Positions 26,413-34,836 of a DNA stretch of 64,000 nucleotides are shown in pieces; the first letter of the stretch is position 1, and each line of letters opens with the position of its first letter. The position numbers were made by a program, and so were the translations under genes. Origin of the DNA: Chryseobacterium taichungense (GTDB taxonomy: Bacteria > Bacteroidota > Bacteroidia > Flavobacteriales > Weeksellaceae); NCBI RefSeq assembly GCF_900109935.1, contig NZ_FOBV01000004.1, forward strand, positions 372,001 to 436,000, given 5' to 3'. Below the pieces are notes generated by a model. It searched no databases, was not told where the DNA came from, and saw only the letters and a program-made list of their open reading frames with translations.

Positions 26413-27450
26413 ATGAAAAAGACAACCATTCTTTCTTTGGACGGGGGCGGAATCAGGGGTATCATCACCTGCATTATTCTGCGCTACATAGAAGAGCAGC
26501 TGCAGATTCATGATAAGCCGGGCGCTAAACTCGGTGATTATTTCGACTTTGTAGCCGGAAGCAGTACAGGAGGCCTGATTGCGTCTATCATTCTATGTCC
26601 CGACGAACACCGGAAAGCAAAATATTCCATCCAGAAAGGGCTGGAACTATATGCGGAAAAAGGTGGCGACATATTTCAGGTTTCTTTTTGGGAAAGACTG
26701 ATTAACCCTTTCGGATTGATTAATGAAAAAATATCCCAGGAAGCCCTTGAAAAAAATCTGAATGACTTTTTTGGAAATTTAGAATTAAAAGAACTGATAA
26801 AACCTTGTTTAATAACAAGCTATGATATCGAAAACCGAAGAGCCAAATTATTCAACTCATGGAAAGCGAGTCTCATTACAGACAATTTTTATGTAAAAGA
26901 TGTGTGCAGGGCCACTTCAGCTGCACCGACCTACTTTTCACCAGTTCAGATTAAATCAATGTACGGACAAATATTCAGCCTGATTGATGGTGGAATGTTT
27001 GCCAATAACCCTTCGCTTTGTGCCTATGCGGAAGCGAGAAAAATTCCTTTTGCGGAAGTGTTGAAAAATCATCAGAAGGCCAATCATCCTGTGGTGAATG
27101 ATATGATCATGATTTCCATCGGAACAGGCATTGAAGCAAGATCCTACTCTTTTAAAAAGCTGGAAAAAGCCGGAAAAATAAGCTGGGTAAATCCAATTAT
27201 CGATATTTTAATGTCGGCAAATGCAGAAACGGTAGATTATCAGCTTTGTCAGATGTTTCAAACGTTAGGACAAAGAAACCAGAAAAATTATTATCGTCTC
27301 AATCCATCATTGAAAAATGCTTCTCCGGCAATGGATAATGTAAGAAGATCCAATATTGAGAATCTCATACAGGCCGGCCTGTGCTATATCGATGATAACC
27401 GAGATATGCTTAATCAAATTGTTCAAAAACTAATAAAAAACAAGATATAA
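26413..27450 (+). CDS. Patatin-like phospholipase
   Basis: 345 residues, no signal peptide or membrane helix. The patatin Ser-Asp dyad is complete: the oxyanion loop SLDGGGIRGI near the N-terminus, nucleophile Ser51 in the GSSTG elbow (AGSSTGGLI), and Asp192 in IDGGMFANNP. It should release fatty acids from phospholipids inside the cell. It resembles stand-alone bacterial patatins and, at the fold level, CapV effectors of CBASS, but no cyclase or CD-NTase is nearby. Its regulon site and structured leader imply tight control, fitting a potentially self-harmful enzyme. I infer membrane attack as its role; a lipid-housekeeping role is possible. Confidence 0.9.
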   Translation: MKKTTILSLDGGGIRGIITCIILRYIEEQLQIHDKPGAKLGDYFDFVAGSSTGGLIASIILCPDEHRKAKYSIQKGLELYAEKGGDIFQVSFWERLINPFGLINEKISQEALEKNLNDFFGNLELKELIKPCLITSYDIENRRAKLFNSWKASLITDNFYVKDVCRATSAAPTYFSPVQIKSMYGQIFSLIDGGMFANNPSLCAYAEARKIPFAEVLKNHQKANHPVVNDMIMISIGTGIEARSYSFKKLEKAGKISWVNPIIDILMSANAETVDYQLCQMFQTLGQRNQKNYYRLNPSLKNASPAMDNVRRSNIENLIQAGLCYIDDNRDMLNQIVQKLIKNKI

Positions 27451-27521
27451 GCTTTTTCGCTTATAATAAGTATAAATAAGCTAAAAAACTTATAATTCAA
27501 TTTCAAATTTTAATTTTATTA

Positions 27522-27555
27522 CGTCAAGTTCTGTCGCTACACGAGTATATCTTTG
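27522..27555 (+). promoter_or_regulatory. Regulon site 3 and -7 box, small-ORF promoter
   Basis: CGTCA-AGTTC-TGTCG at 27522-27536 and -7 box TATCTTTG at 27548-27555; 26 nt from first base to first base, as at the other three sites. Confidence 0.8.
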
Positions 27556-27573
27556 AATCAGAAACTAATAACC

Positions 27574-27630
27574 ATGAAAACATCAAATAAAAAGTACTCA
27601 ACATTTAATCTGACTATTAAATCAAACTAA
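27574..27630 (+). CDS. Possible 18-residue leader peptide
   Basis: ATG to TAA, encoding MKTSNKKYSTFNLTIKSN, with five lysines. It is the first start codon behind regulon promoter 3, and its stop is 5 nt before the ATG of the 55-residue acidic protein. It may be a leader peptide, a small product in its own right, or chance; an ORF this short is weak evidence alone. Confidence 0.35.
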   Translation: MKTSNKKYSTFNLTIKSN

Positions 27631-27635
27631 ATCTA

Positions 27636-27803
27636 ATGGAAACACCAAATCACAGTTCAGAGAGTGTTTTTGATGAGGATCTTTACACCATCGATTGGAC
27701 CGATATCGAAAACACAGAAATAGATTATGAAAATTGCCTGAATGATATTGAAAATTTCTTCAGAGAAGATTTTAAAAATGATATTTTTGAAGAGGAAATA
27801 TAA
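27636..27803 (+). CDS. Small, strongly acidic protein (55 residues)
   Basis: The start ATG at 27636 follows regulon promoter 3, and no other longer frame is open in the transcript. The product has 19 Asp/Glu against one Arg and one Lys (DEDLYTIDWTDIENTEIDYE and DIENFFREDF are typical), with spaced aromatic and aliphatic residues that could form amphipathic helices. No signal peptide. It matches no family I know. Its charge pattern recalls DNA-mimic or inhibitor proteins, so it could bind the WYL regulator or restrain one of the two hydrolases; this is speculation from composition and operon context. Confidence 0.65.
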   Translation: METPNHSSESVFDEDLYTIDWTDIENTEIDYENCLNDIENFFREDFKNDIFEEEI

Positions 27804-27880
27804 GTATGATGTAGTATGTTGTCATAAGTATAAAGAATTAAGAAATCAAATCTTTAAAACTTATCCACAAAAATAAAACA

Positions 27881-27914
27881 CGACACCTTTTGTCGCATTA
27901 AGCACATATATTTG
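27881..27914 (+). promoter_or_regulatory. Regulon site 4 and -7 box, WYL regulator promoter
   Basis: CGACA-CCTTT-TGTCG, arms fully complementary, at 27881-27895 and -7 box TATATTTG at 27907-27914; 26 nt from first base to first base. It lies in front of the regulator gene itself, which suggests autoregulation. Confidence 0.82.
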
Positions 27915-27932
27915 TGGGAGAAACTTTTAATA

Positions 27933-28853
27933 ATGAAAAAAGACTTTTACCTGACAAGATATGCCTTGATCATCAAAAGATTGGAAAGCTCTCCGGCGAC
28001 TTATTCACAGCTGGAGGATTATCTGCTTAATTCTTTTGAATTTCAGGATGCAGAAATCAAAAGCTATTCGATCCGTACTTTGCAGAGAGATATTCGTGAA
28101 ATTTCCAATCTTTTTAACCTGTCCATTCACAACAAAAAAAAGGGTGACAACCGATATTATATTGAAAGCCGCCCAATTATGGAAGTCGATGAATACAACC
28201 AGAAATTACTGGAATCTTTTCAGGTAAGCAATGCCCTGAATTTTCATCCGGATTTTTCAGATTTTATTTTTTTTGAAAGCCGTAAGCCGACCGGTGTTGA
28301 ACATTTTTATGATCTTTTCTTTGCCATTCGAAATAAAAGAATTATTTCTTTCGAACATTATAATTATAAAAACAAGCTGATGACTTCCCGAAAAGTTCAT
28401 CCATTAGCACTCAAGGAATCTAAAGACAGATGGTACCTCATCGCGATTGATACCAAAGATAAAATGCTGAAATCTTTTGGTTTGGACAGGATTAATTATC
28501 TTGATGTGAGCGAGAAACAGTTCAGGGAAAAATATAAATATAATTTCAGGGAACATTTTAAAAATGCTTTCGGCGTTATGAATCTCACTGCTCAGAATCC
28601 CCAAAGAATTGTTCTGAAATGCAGCAGACATCAGGGAGAATATATTAAAAGCTTTCCTCTTCACCAGTCACAAAAAGAAATAAAAGAAACGCCCGAAGAA
28701 ATATTTTTCGAGTTTTTTCTTCATCCTACCTATGATTTTATGCAGGAAGTTTTATCTTATGGAAAGGAAGTACAGGTTTTGGAACCTAAAGTTTTAGTTG
28801 ATGAAATCCGTAAGCACCTTCAAGAATCATTAAACAGCTATTTGAAAGGCTAA
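27933..28853 (+). CDS. WYL-domain transcriptional regulator
   Basis: 306 residues from the ATG at 27933; an alternative start 21 nt upstream lies too close to the promoter. The N-terminal winged helix (RLESSPATYSQLEDYL, then SIRTLQRDIREI) is followed by a WYL domain with the name-giving Trp167-Tyr168-Leu169 in KDRWYLIAIDT and a C-terminal WCX-like extension. WYL proteins sense ligands, often nucleic acid or nucleotides, and several (CapW, BrxR) repress phage-defence genes through palindromic operators. A CGWCA-N5-TGTCG palindrome precedes this gene and three upstream units, so I infer that it is their common regulator. Confidence 0.92.
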   Translation: MKKDFYLTRYALIIKRLESSPATYSQLEDYLLNSFEFQDAEIKSYSIRTLQRDIREISNLFNLSIHNKKKGDNRYYIESRPIMEVDEYNQKLLESFQVSNALNFHPDFSDFIFFESRKPTGVEHFYDLFFAIRNKRIISFEHYNYKNKLMTSRKVHPLALKESKDRWYLIAIDTKDKMLKSFGLDRINYLDVSEKQFREKYKYNFREHFKNAFGVMNLTAQNPQRIVLKCSRHQGEYIKSFPLHQSQKEIKETPEEIFFEFFLHPTYDFMQEVLSYGKEVQVLEPKVLVDEIRKHLQESLNSYLKG

Positions 28854-28898
28854 CCATCTAAAGGATTTTTTGAGTACATTTACATTAAATATATCAAA

Positions 28899-29528
28899 GT
28901 GAAAGTCCTGTTTTCATATCTTTTTTGTTTAATTTTCTCCTTTTGCTTCTCACAGCAAACGGAAGACTTCAGACTTGTTAAACAATATTATAACCAGCAC
29001 CGATCTATGCTGGGCAACGAGTTCAAGAAAAAATTTGATGCCGAAACAGATAACTTTAATAAAGCTTCGATAAAAAATGATTATTTGCTGTTTATGCAAA
29101 AAATGGACAGTATAGAAAATGTAGCACTGACTGCGGTTTTACTTAAAACAAAAAATCTGGAAGATCTGTCCAGACTCAATATAATAAAGAAAAATACTGA
29201 CGATAAAACTGCTGTTACCTCGTCTCCAGCCATCGATAAAGCGGCAGATTATCCCGGAGGAATTAATGAGCTTAGAAAAGAAGTTGCCGGACTTTTTTAT
29301 CTCGGGGGTGTATATTCTGAAGTTAAAACCATTAAAGCCGATGTAGCCTTTATCGTAGAAAGGGATGGCACAATCACAAATGTTGAGGCACAGGGAAATA
29401 ATTTCACCTTTAACCGGCAGGCCGAAATTGCCCTGTATTCTGTTTCGCAGAAGTTCTCTCCCGCCATCGTCAATGGCAGTCCGGTACGATATCGTTTCCG
29501 GCTTCCTCTAACAATGAATATTGAATAA
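28899..29528 (+). CDS. Exported protein with TonB C-terminal-like domain
   Basis: 209 residues, GTG start. A signal peptide (KVLFSYLFCLIFSFCFSQQ) leads to a helical region and a C-terminal ~90-residue domain with the TonB_C pattern: DYPGGINELRKEVAG, then ADVAFIVERDGTITNVEAQG and FNRQAEIALYSVSQKFSPAI. There is no N-terminal membrane anchor typical of a true TonB energy transducer, so it is more likely a periplasmic protein that uses this fold as a binding module. No partner gene is adjacent. The function is unknown. Confidence 0.75.
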   Translation: MKVLFSYLFCLIFSFCFSQQTEDFRLVKQYYNQHRSMLGNEFKKKFDAETDNFNKASIKNDYLLFMQKMDSIENVALTAVLLKTKNLEDLSRLNIIKKNTDDKTAVTSSPAIDKAADYPGGINELRKEVAGLFYLGGVYSEVKTIKADVAFIVERDGTITNVEAQGNNFTFNRQAEIALYSVSQKFSPAIVNGSPVRYRFRLPLTMNIE

Positions 29529-29576
29529 TTTTCTAAGATTAGGTTCCAAACTCCTCTTAATTTAAATTTTAATTAA

Positions 29577-30008
29577 ATGTTTACCGACGAATATTTTATG
29601 AAAATGGCGCTTAGCGAAGCCGAACTTGCTCTTGAAAAGGATGAAGTGCCGATTGGCTGTGTCGTGGTATCCAATAATCGTATTATAGCAAGGGCCCACA
29701 ATCTCACCGAAACATTAAATGATGTTACTGCCCATGCAGAAATGCAGGCCATCACTTCTGCAGCCAATTTTCTTGGTGGAAAGTATTTAAAAGACTGCAC
29801 ACTTTATGTAACGCTGGAACCCTGTGTGATGTGTTCCGGAGCACTGTCTTGGGCACAGATTTCAAAAGTTGTAATTGGCGCAAGAGATGAACAGCGTGGC
29901 TTTATCAACAAACATCTTTCGCTGCATCCTAAAACAGAAATCGTAACAGGAATTATGGAAAATGAGTGTTCTTCCATCGTTAAAGAATTTTTTAAGTCAA
30001 AGAGGTAA
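29577..30008 (+). CDS. tadA: tRNA-specific adenosine deaminase
   Basis: 143 residues. The zinc deaminase signature is complete: His53-Ala-Glu55 (VTAHAEMQAI) with the proton-shuttling Glu, and Cys83/Cys86 in LEPCVMCSGAL. The N-terminal MKMALSEAELALEKDEVPIG and GARDEQRGF segments mark the TadA branch, which converts A34 to inosine in the arginine tRNA anticodon. Other nucleoside deaminases share the fold, but these context motifs favour TadA. Convergent with coaX. Confidence 0.93.
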   Translation: MFTDEYFMKMALSEAELALEKDEVPIGCVVVSNNRIIARAHNLTETLNDVTAHAEMQAITSAANFLGGKYLKDCTLYVTLEPCVMCSGALSWAQISKVVIGARDEQRGFINKHLSLHPKTEIVTGIMENECSSIVKEFFKSKR

Positions 30009-30087
30009 TTAAAGGTTGAGGATGAGGTTCAGATAACTTGCATCTGAATCGAGCAAACAAATACTCAGCCTTCACCTTAACCTCATT

Positions 30088-30846
30088 CTACAAATCTTTT
30101 CCTAGAAAGTAAAGCCCCTTTAGCGTATGAAGCCTGTCCATTACATGAATCTTGTCTGTTAATGGTTTGTATATATGTGACACGCCGCCGGTAGCCACAA
30201 CAAAACAATTGTCTTCTACCTCGTCATTGATCCTGTCGATAAAACCTTCTACCATTCCGAGAAAACCATAAACCATTCCACTTTGCATGCAGGTTACAGT
30301 GTCCAGCCCAAGAACTGTTTTCGGTTTTACCAGTTCAATTTCCGGAAGCTGGGCCGTTTGGCTGATCAGGGAATTCAGGGCCGTCACAATTCCCGGAGCG
30401 ATAATTACGCCTAATGTTTCACCGTTTTCTGCGACACAGCTTGCTGTAAGAGCAGTTCCAAAATCCAGAACAATCTTTTTCCTATCCGGATACATATTGT
30501 GGGCCGCCACAAGATTGGCATAAATATCCGTTCCCATCTGCTTAGATTTTGCCTGAACTCCGGACGGTGTATTTCTGTCGACAATTACAGGATTTAGATC
30601 GTGAATTTTCCGTATAGCCGCACTCATAACTTTTGTAAGCTGAGGGACTACCGAACCAATAATCACTTTATTAATTTCTTTTGGCTCTATTTTATAGGTC
30701 TGGTACAGCATCATCATCTGCACATACAGCTCATCTGTCGTTCTGTAAGGTTTTGTATTGATCACCCAGGAAATATCACAGTTGTCATCATTAAAAAGGC
30801 CAAATCTGATATTGCTGTTTCCTATATTGATTACAATTGAATTCAT
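30088..30846 (-). CDS. coaX: Type III pantothenate kinase
   Basis: 252 residues; phosphorylates pantothenate, the first step of coenzyme A synthesis. The ASKHA-fold motifs are visible: the N-terminal INIGNSNIRFGLF phosphate loop, IVLDFGTALTAS, and the glycine-rich VVATGGVSHIYKPL close to the C-terminus. The characteristic VIIGSVVPQLT segment also fits. Cytoplasmic, monovalent-cation-dependent in the family. It is monocistronic as far as can be seen. Confidence 0.95.
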   Translation of the reverse strand: MNSIVINIGNSNIRFGLFNDDNCDISWVINTKPYRTTDELYVQMMMLYQTYKIEPKEINKVIIGSVVPQLTKVMSAAIRKIHDLNPVIVDRNTPSGVQAKSKQMGTDIYANLVAAHNMYPDRKKIVLDFGTALTASCVAENGETLGVIIAPGIVTALNSLISQTAQLPEIELVKPKTVLGLDTVTCMQSGMVYGFLGMVEGFIDRINDEVEDNCFVVATGGVSHIYKPLTDKIHVMDRLHTLKGLYFLGKDL

Positions 30847-30925
30847 TTATTTATGGTAAAATGGAATCTTATTATTTAAGGCCTTAAATTTAATAATTTT
30901 AATGTAAGCGAAAAATGCATCCATC

Positions 30926-30962
30926 AAAAAATCCCCAAAGAGCAGCTCTTTAGGGATTTTTG
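30926..30962. terminator. Bidirectional terminator between coaX and the M1 peptidase gene
   Basis: AAAAATCCC / GGGATTTTT with the inner pair AAAGAG / CTCTTT; on the minus strand it ends in T and closes the M1 peptidase transcript. Confidence 0.8.
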
Positions 30963-30972
30963 ATTTAATTAA

Positions 30973-32814
30973 TTATTTCACTTCAACAACATTATCCTCA
31001 AGATTCACATCTGCCAGTCTCTGACTCAGGTCAATGACTAACGCTGCTAATTGAGATTTGCTGTAAGGCACGGTGATGGTATATTCTTTTTGAGTCCATG
31101 GCCAGTAAGGCATTGTTTTGAACTCACCGTAGATATCTTTTTCTTTCCAGGCATGGGTCATATTCATCGGGATCTGATAATTAATAAGCTTATTATCTTT
31201 TGTGATCACACTGAAATCTATAGGCATCGGGACCTGACCGTTATTTACCAATGTAATGGTCGTTGATTTTTCACCGTAATTTACATCCTTGATTCCATAA
31301 TCGATAGTCTTTGTTGTGTTGATCCAGTAGTGATGAAACCATTTCAGATCCATTCCTGAAACCTGCTGCGCAATATGTAGAAAATCCCTGTCGGAAGGAT
31401 GCTTTAATGCCCACTGATCATAATATTGCTTCAATGTTTCAGCAAGGTTTTGCTCGCCCATAATGTATCCTAATTCCACCAGATACAATTCTCCTTTTAC
31501 ATAAGAAGCGTACGTATAAGAAGTTCCGTTGTCGTGGTGATCGCCAAGCCAGACAGCCGGTTCTTCAATTCCTTTTTTAATAAAATTTCTATAACCATCA
31601 ATTGACTTTACAAAAGGATTAGGAAGCTCTTTTGCAGGCGGAAACAATTGATTCATGACATATGCTTCCGCATAACTCGTAAATCCTTCATCCATCCATG
31701 GACGCATAGGCTCATTGGAAGCAAGCATCTGCTGATACCAGGAGTGTGCGCCTTCGTGGGCCATTAATCCCATTAATCCTTCTATATTTTTAGCTTCTCC
31801 AAGAATCATGGTACACATTCCATATTCCATTCCGCCGTCACCACCCTGAATAAATGCGTAGGTAGGATAAACATACTTCCCAAAGTGAGCATTCATCAAC
31901 TGATAATATTTTGTAAGATATGGCTGTGCCTCTTCCCAAACTTTTGTTTTGTCGTTGTTTTGATATACCAGGAAAACTTTTGGTCCTTGGGGAACGTCGA
32001 AGCTTTTTACAATATAATCTTTATCGGCTGCCCAGGCAAAATCGAGAATATTTTTTGCCGACCATTTCCAGGTAGCTTTATTTTTTTCGGCTTTAATTTT
32101 GGCATTTGCATCATAACCCTTCACTTCTGAAGGATTTTCAAGAATTCCACCCGCTCCGATCACATAATCTTTGTTAATTTTAATGGTCACATCAAAGTCT
32201 GCAAATGGCGCATGAAACTCTCTTCCGATATAATCGAAAGTCGCCCAGCCGTCATAGTCATATTCTGCGATTTTTGGATACCATTGGGTCATGGTCATAT
32301 CCACCCCTTCCTTATTATTTCTTCCGCTTCTTCTGATCTGTTGAGGAATGACAGCGTCCCATTCAAGGGTAAATGTCGTAGATGAATTTGGTTTAATTGG
32401 TTCTTCCAGGTATACTTTCATCACGGTTTCCTGCACTTCAAATTTCAGGGTTTTCCCATTTTGTTTGATCCAGTGAATATTCTGTGCGCCTTCCTGGTCT
32501 TTTGGAATGGAAGCCAGCCTTGAAATCCCATCTTTCTGCAATCTTGAATCACCGTTTTTTCCTTGTCCGGCAACTCTTTGATCCATCATAGAATTAGGTT
32601 TAAAAGCATTCCAGTACAAATGAAAATATACTACATTCAGCTCGTCCGGTGAGTTATTTTTGTAGTCTAAAGTCTGTTTGCCTTCGTAAGTGAATTTTTC
32701 AGCATTTACATCAATATCCATTTTATATTTTGCACTCTGCTGATAATAAGGCCCCTGCTGGGCGTGAAATTGTGAAATGATAAACGCAAACAGGATTGCA
32801 ACCGATTTTTTCAT
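30973..32814 (-). CDS. Exported M1 family metallopeptidase
   Basis: 613 residues with a signal peptide (SVAILFAFIISQFHAQ). The gluzincin zinc site is HEGAHSWYQQ (HExxH) followed by the third ligand Glu in DEGFTSYAEAY; the aminopeptidase GGMEYGM exopeptidase motif is seen as GGDGGMEYGMCTMIL. It should cleave N-terminal residues from peptides in the periplasm or at the surface. The N-terminal beta-domain (YHLYWNAFKPNS) fits the M1 group common in Bacteroidota. Monocistronic, with a terminator behind it. Confidence 0.93.
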   Translation of the reverse strand: MKKSVAILFAFIISQFHAQQGPYYQQSAKYKMDIDVNAEKFTYEGKQTLDYKNNSPDELNVVYFHLYWNAFKPNSMMDQRVAGQGKNGDSRLQKDGISRLASIPKDQEGAQNIHWIKQNGKTLKFEVQETVMKVYLEEPIKPNSSTTFTLEWDAVIPQQIRRSGRNNKEGVDMTMTQWYPKIAEYDYDGWATFDYIGREFHAPFADFDVTIKINKDYVIGAGGILENPSEVKGYDANAKIKAEKNKATWKWSAKNILDFAWAADKDYIVKSFDVPQGPKVFLVYQNNDKTKVWEEAQPYLTKYYQLMNAHFGKYVYPTYAFIQGGDGGMEYGMCTMILGEAKNIEGLMGLMAHEGAHSWYQQMLASNEPMRPWMDEGFTSYAEAYVMNQLFPPAKELPNPFVKSIDGYRNFIKKGIEEPAVWLGDHHDNGTSYTYASYVKGELYLVELGYIMGEQNLAETLKQYYDQWALKHPSDRDFLHIAQQVSGMDLKWFHHYWINTTKTIDYGIKDVNYGEKSTTITLVNNGQVPMPIDFSVITKDNKLINYQIPMNMTHAWKEKDIYGEFKTMPYWPWTQKEYTITVPYSKSQLAALVIDLSQRLADVNLEDNVVEVK

Positions 32815-33022
32815 TTAAAATTTTATTTTTCTAAAGGTATGTATTTTAAGTAAAAACCTCAACACGTGGTATGATGAGGCTTTTTATGTACTGTAGTTTT
32901 AGATTAATTTTATGGTAAAGGTTAAATTCACTACAGTAATTTTGTTAAATGCTTACCACAGATTTGTATAAAATTAATTTTAACAATCCTTGGCGTTTTC
33001 GCACAGATTTAGAAATATGGTG

Positions 33023-33490
33023 CTAATTTATCAACAGCTTTTTGATTAAAGTAATCTGTCCCAAATGATAATAGCAATGCTCAATCATTCCGTCAATATT
33101 TCTAAGATAAGTTCCGTATTTTTCGTCTACAAAAGATTCATTCATTTTTGCATCGGGCATCTGTTCTAGTAAGCTTGCGAATTTTTCGGCATCACTGAAA
33201 AGTTTATTTACAAGTGTTTCCCATTGTTCCTGAGATTTAACCGCAGGGAGATCAAAACTATATTTATCCCTTATTTCCAAATCACCGCCTTCAAAAACAT
33301 TAATCAGTCCGGCAATGTAATAATCAATATGAAAAGTAAGCATCGCAATTGTATTTAAGGAGCCTATTTTAGTTGTGGCATGTTCCCAGCTTACATCTGA
33401 CAGCTGATCTTTAAAATTTGTGTTGGCAATCCACAAACCATCCAGCAACACTTCTCTGAATCTTTTGGCTAATTGTAAAGTTGTACTCAT
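33023..33490 (-). CDS. DinB-superfamily (YfiT/DUF1572-like) protein
   Basis: 155 residues, all-helical. The DinB_2 metal-site histidines are in the expected places: LTFHIDYYIAG on helix 2 and IEHCYYHLGQITLIKKL near the C-terminus. This superfamily (not the DinB polymerase) contains thiol transferases and many proteins of unknown reaction that bind a divalent metal. The neighbours give no hint of the substrate. Confidence 0.82.
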   Translation of the reverse strand: MSTTLQLAKRFREVLLDGLWIANTNFKDQLSDVSWEHATTKIGSLNTIAMLTFHIDYYIAGLINVFEGGDLEIRDKYSFDLPAVKSQEQWETLVNKLFSDAEKFASLLEQMPDAKMNESFVDEKYGTYLRNIDGMIEHCYYHLGQITLIKKLLIN

Positions 33491-33535
33491 TTGTTTATTT
33501 TTTTAAAGATAACAATAAGCAACTATAAAATATTA

Positions 33536-34369
33536 CTATTTATACATTTCGAGTTCGATAAAATTGTTTTCTGACTTAATCTTCTCCAGTGCCTGCTCTT
33601 CGTACTTCTTAATGATTTCTCTTTTAGAAATAATTTGCCCTCCAACATTAAGATTTCCACCTGATGAGGGACCAGAATATTTCATCCTGTAATCCCTGGC
33701 CGGATCTTTTTTATGATTCTTCCAGAGTTTTGAAAATTGTTGCTCATTAACCTCAATACTTTTTCTATTGATAAAATTTGAGGTACTAATTTTTTCTGTG
33801 CCCATTTTTTTAATTCCGATCAGTGTAAAAATATGATCTGCTTTTTGATCTTCAATTTTTAAAATTAATCCTGGCAGTCCGTAAAATCTGTAAGGCCCAT
33901 CCTGAATTTGTATTTCAGGTGTAAACCAAGCTGTCCAGCGGCGTCCCTGAAAGTTAAGAATGGCTTTTTGTACAGGATATCCTTCCAGGGAATCTTTATC
34001 GGGGAGTATATTCCACTCAAGTTTTTTGTTACTGCTCATATTCACTGCTGTAGGTCCGATGCTGGTGTATAAAACTGAAGCATAGTCCGGATACTTTTTT
34101 GTCACAAAAAATTTCACTTTAGCCCTATCTACAGTTTCATAGGTACTATTGCCTCCACTTTTCGAGATTGAATCCTGTTGATATTTCTTATAGCTATAAA
34201 ATTCTGAACCATTTTCAGGACTAACATCCAAAGCCATAGTTTCGCTGGCCTGTTTTTCCCTGTGCAATGAATCTGATTTAAACTGATAATTGTAAAGAAA
34301 CCTCATCGTCTGGGAATTCAAAGAGGTACAAATGATCAAAAAAATAAAAACCGGAAGTATTCTGTTCAT
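33536..34369 (-). CDS. GLPGLI family exported protein
   Basis: 277 residues from the ATG at 34367-34369, which starts a signal peptide (ILPVFIFLIICTSLNSQ). The family-naming motif is present as YRFYGLPGLILKIED, preceded by the usual TAWFTPEIQIQDGPY. GLPGLI proteins are restricted to Bacteroidota and are of unknown function. The gene is divergent from the grasp-with-spasm operon with about 180 nt between them; whether it belongs to that system cannot be told. Confidence 0.88.
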   Translation of the reverse strand: MNRILPVFIFLIICTSLNSQTMRFLYNYQFKSDSLHREKQASETMALDVSPENGSEFYSYKKYQQDSISKSGGNSTYETVDRAKVKFFVTKKYPDYASVLYTSIGPTAVNMSSNKKLEWNILPDKDSLEGYPVQKAILNFQGRRWTAWFTPEIQIQDGPYRFYGLPGLILKIEDQKADHIFTLIGIKKMGTEKISTSNFINRKSIEVNEQQFSKLWKNHKKDPARDYRMKYSGPSSGGNLNVGGQIISKREIIKKYEEQALEKIKSENNFIELEMYK

Positions 34370-34507
34370 ATAATCTATATAAATATTATGTAATTTTTCA
34401 TTTATCAGAGATCTAAAACAATAAAAAAATGAAACTAACTTACATAAGTACAATTTATTTAATTAGTAAAAAAATCACTTTTGTGTGTATTTTTTAATTT
34501 TTATTTA

Positions 34508-34515
34508 TATATTTG
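34508..34515 (+). promoter_or_regulatory. -7 box of the grasp-with-spasm operon
   Basis: TATATTTG, exact TANNTTTG, 31 nt before the precursor start codon; a TTTG at 34480-34483 is a possible upstream element. Confidence 0.6.
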
Positions 34516-34546
34516 AGATACATTTATAATCATAAATTTTAAATCC

Positions 34547-34759
34547 ATGAAAAAAACTATTAAGTCATTCAAAGATTTTGAAATCAAAAAATCACCTCTT
34601 TCAACAATGAAAGGAGGAACATCTACCACGGTAATGATCGAAACAGGGTATACAGAGAACGAATATCCTGATAATGGAAACGGTGAACCAGACTTCGATT
34701 ACGAACCTGTTGTTGTAGAAATTCCATCAAAGCCTAAAAAGAAGTTAGGTACCAACTAA
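34547..34759 (+). CDS. Graspetide-type precursor peptide with double-Gly leader (grasp-with-spasm)
   Basis: 70 residues. The leader (residues 1-24) ends in LSTMKGG, a double-glycine site for the C39 peptidase of the exporter encoded four genes downstream. The 46-residue core is rich in Thr, Glu and Asp (IETGYTENEYPDNGNGEPD) with a lysine-rich tail (KPKKKLG), supplying the side chains that ATP-grasp ligases join as omega-ester or omega-amide rings. A hairpin directly behind the gene probably acts as a partial terminator, so that the peptide is made in excess over its enzymes. The number and place of rings cannot be deduced. Confidence 0.87.
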   Translation: MKKTIKSFKDFEIKKSPLSTMKGGTSTTVMIETGYTENEYPDNGNGEPDFDYEPVVVEIPSKPKKKLGTN

Positions 34760-34783
34760 TACAGGAAGATTTCTGTGTACTAT

Positions 34784-34812
34784 AAAAGACTGTATTTTAC
34801 AGTCTTTTATTC
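34784..34812 (+). terminator. Attenuating terminator between precursor and maturase genes
   Basis: Perfect 11-bp stem AAAAGACTGTA / TACAGTCTTTT with a TTT loop and a T-rich tail. The operon genes behind it have no visible promoter, so partial read-through is likely. Confidence 0.75.
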
Positions 34813-34836
34813 TTTATACCAAAAACTAACATATAG

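Noticed and set aside
26413..27450. CBASS operon with CapV-type patatin
   Set aside because: No CD-NTase, cyclase, Cap2/Cap3 or other CBASS gene is next to the patatin; only the patatin fold and the WYL regulator are shared.
33023..33490. DNA-damage-inducible polymerase function for the DinB-superfamily gene
   Set aside because: The name is shared by accident; this is the helical metal-binding YfiT-like superfamily, not the Y-family polymerase.
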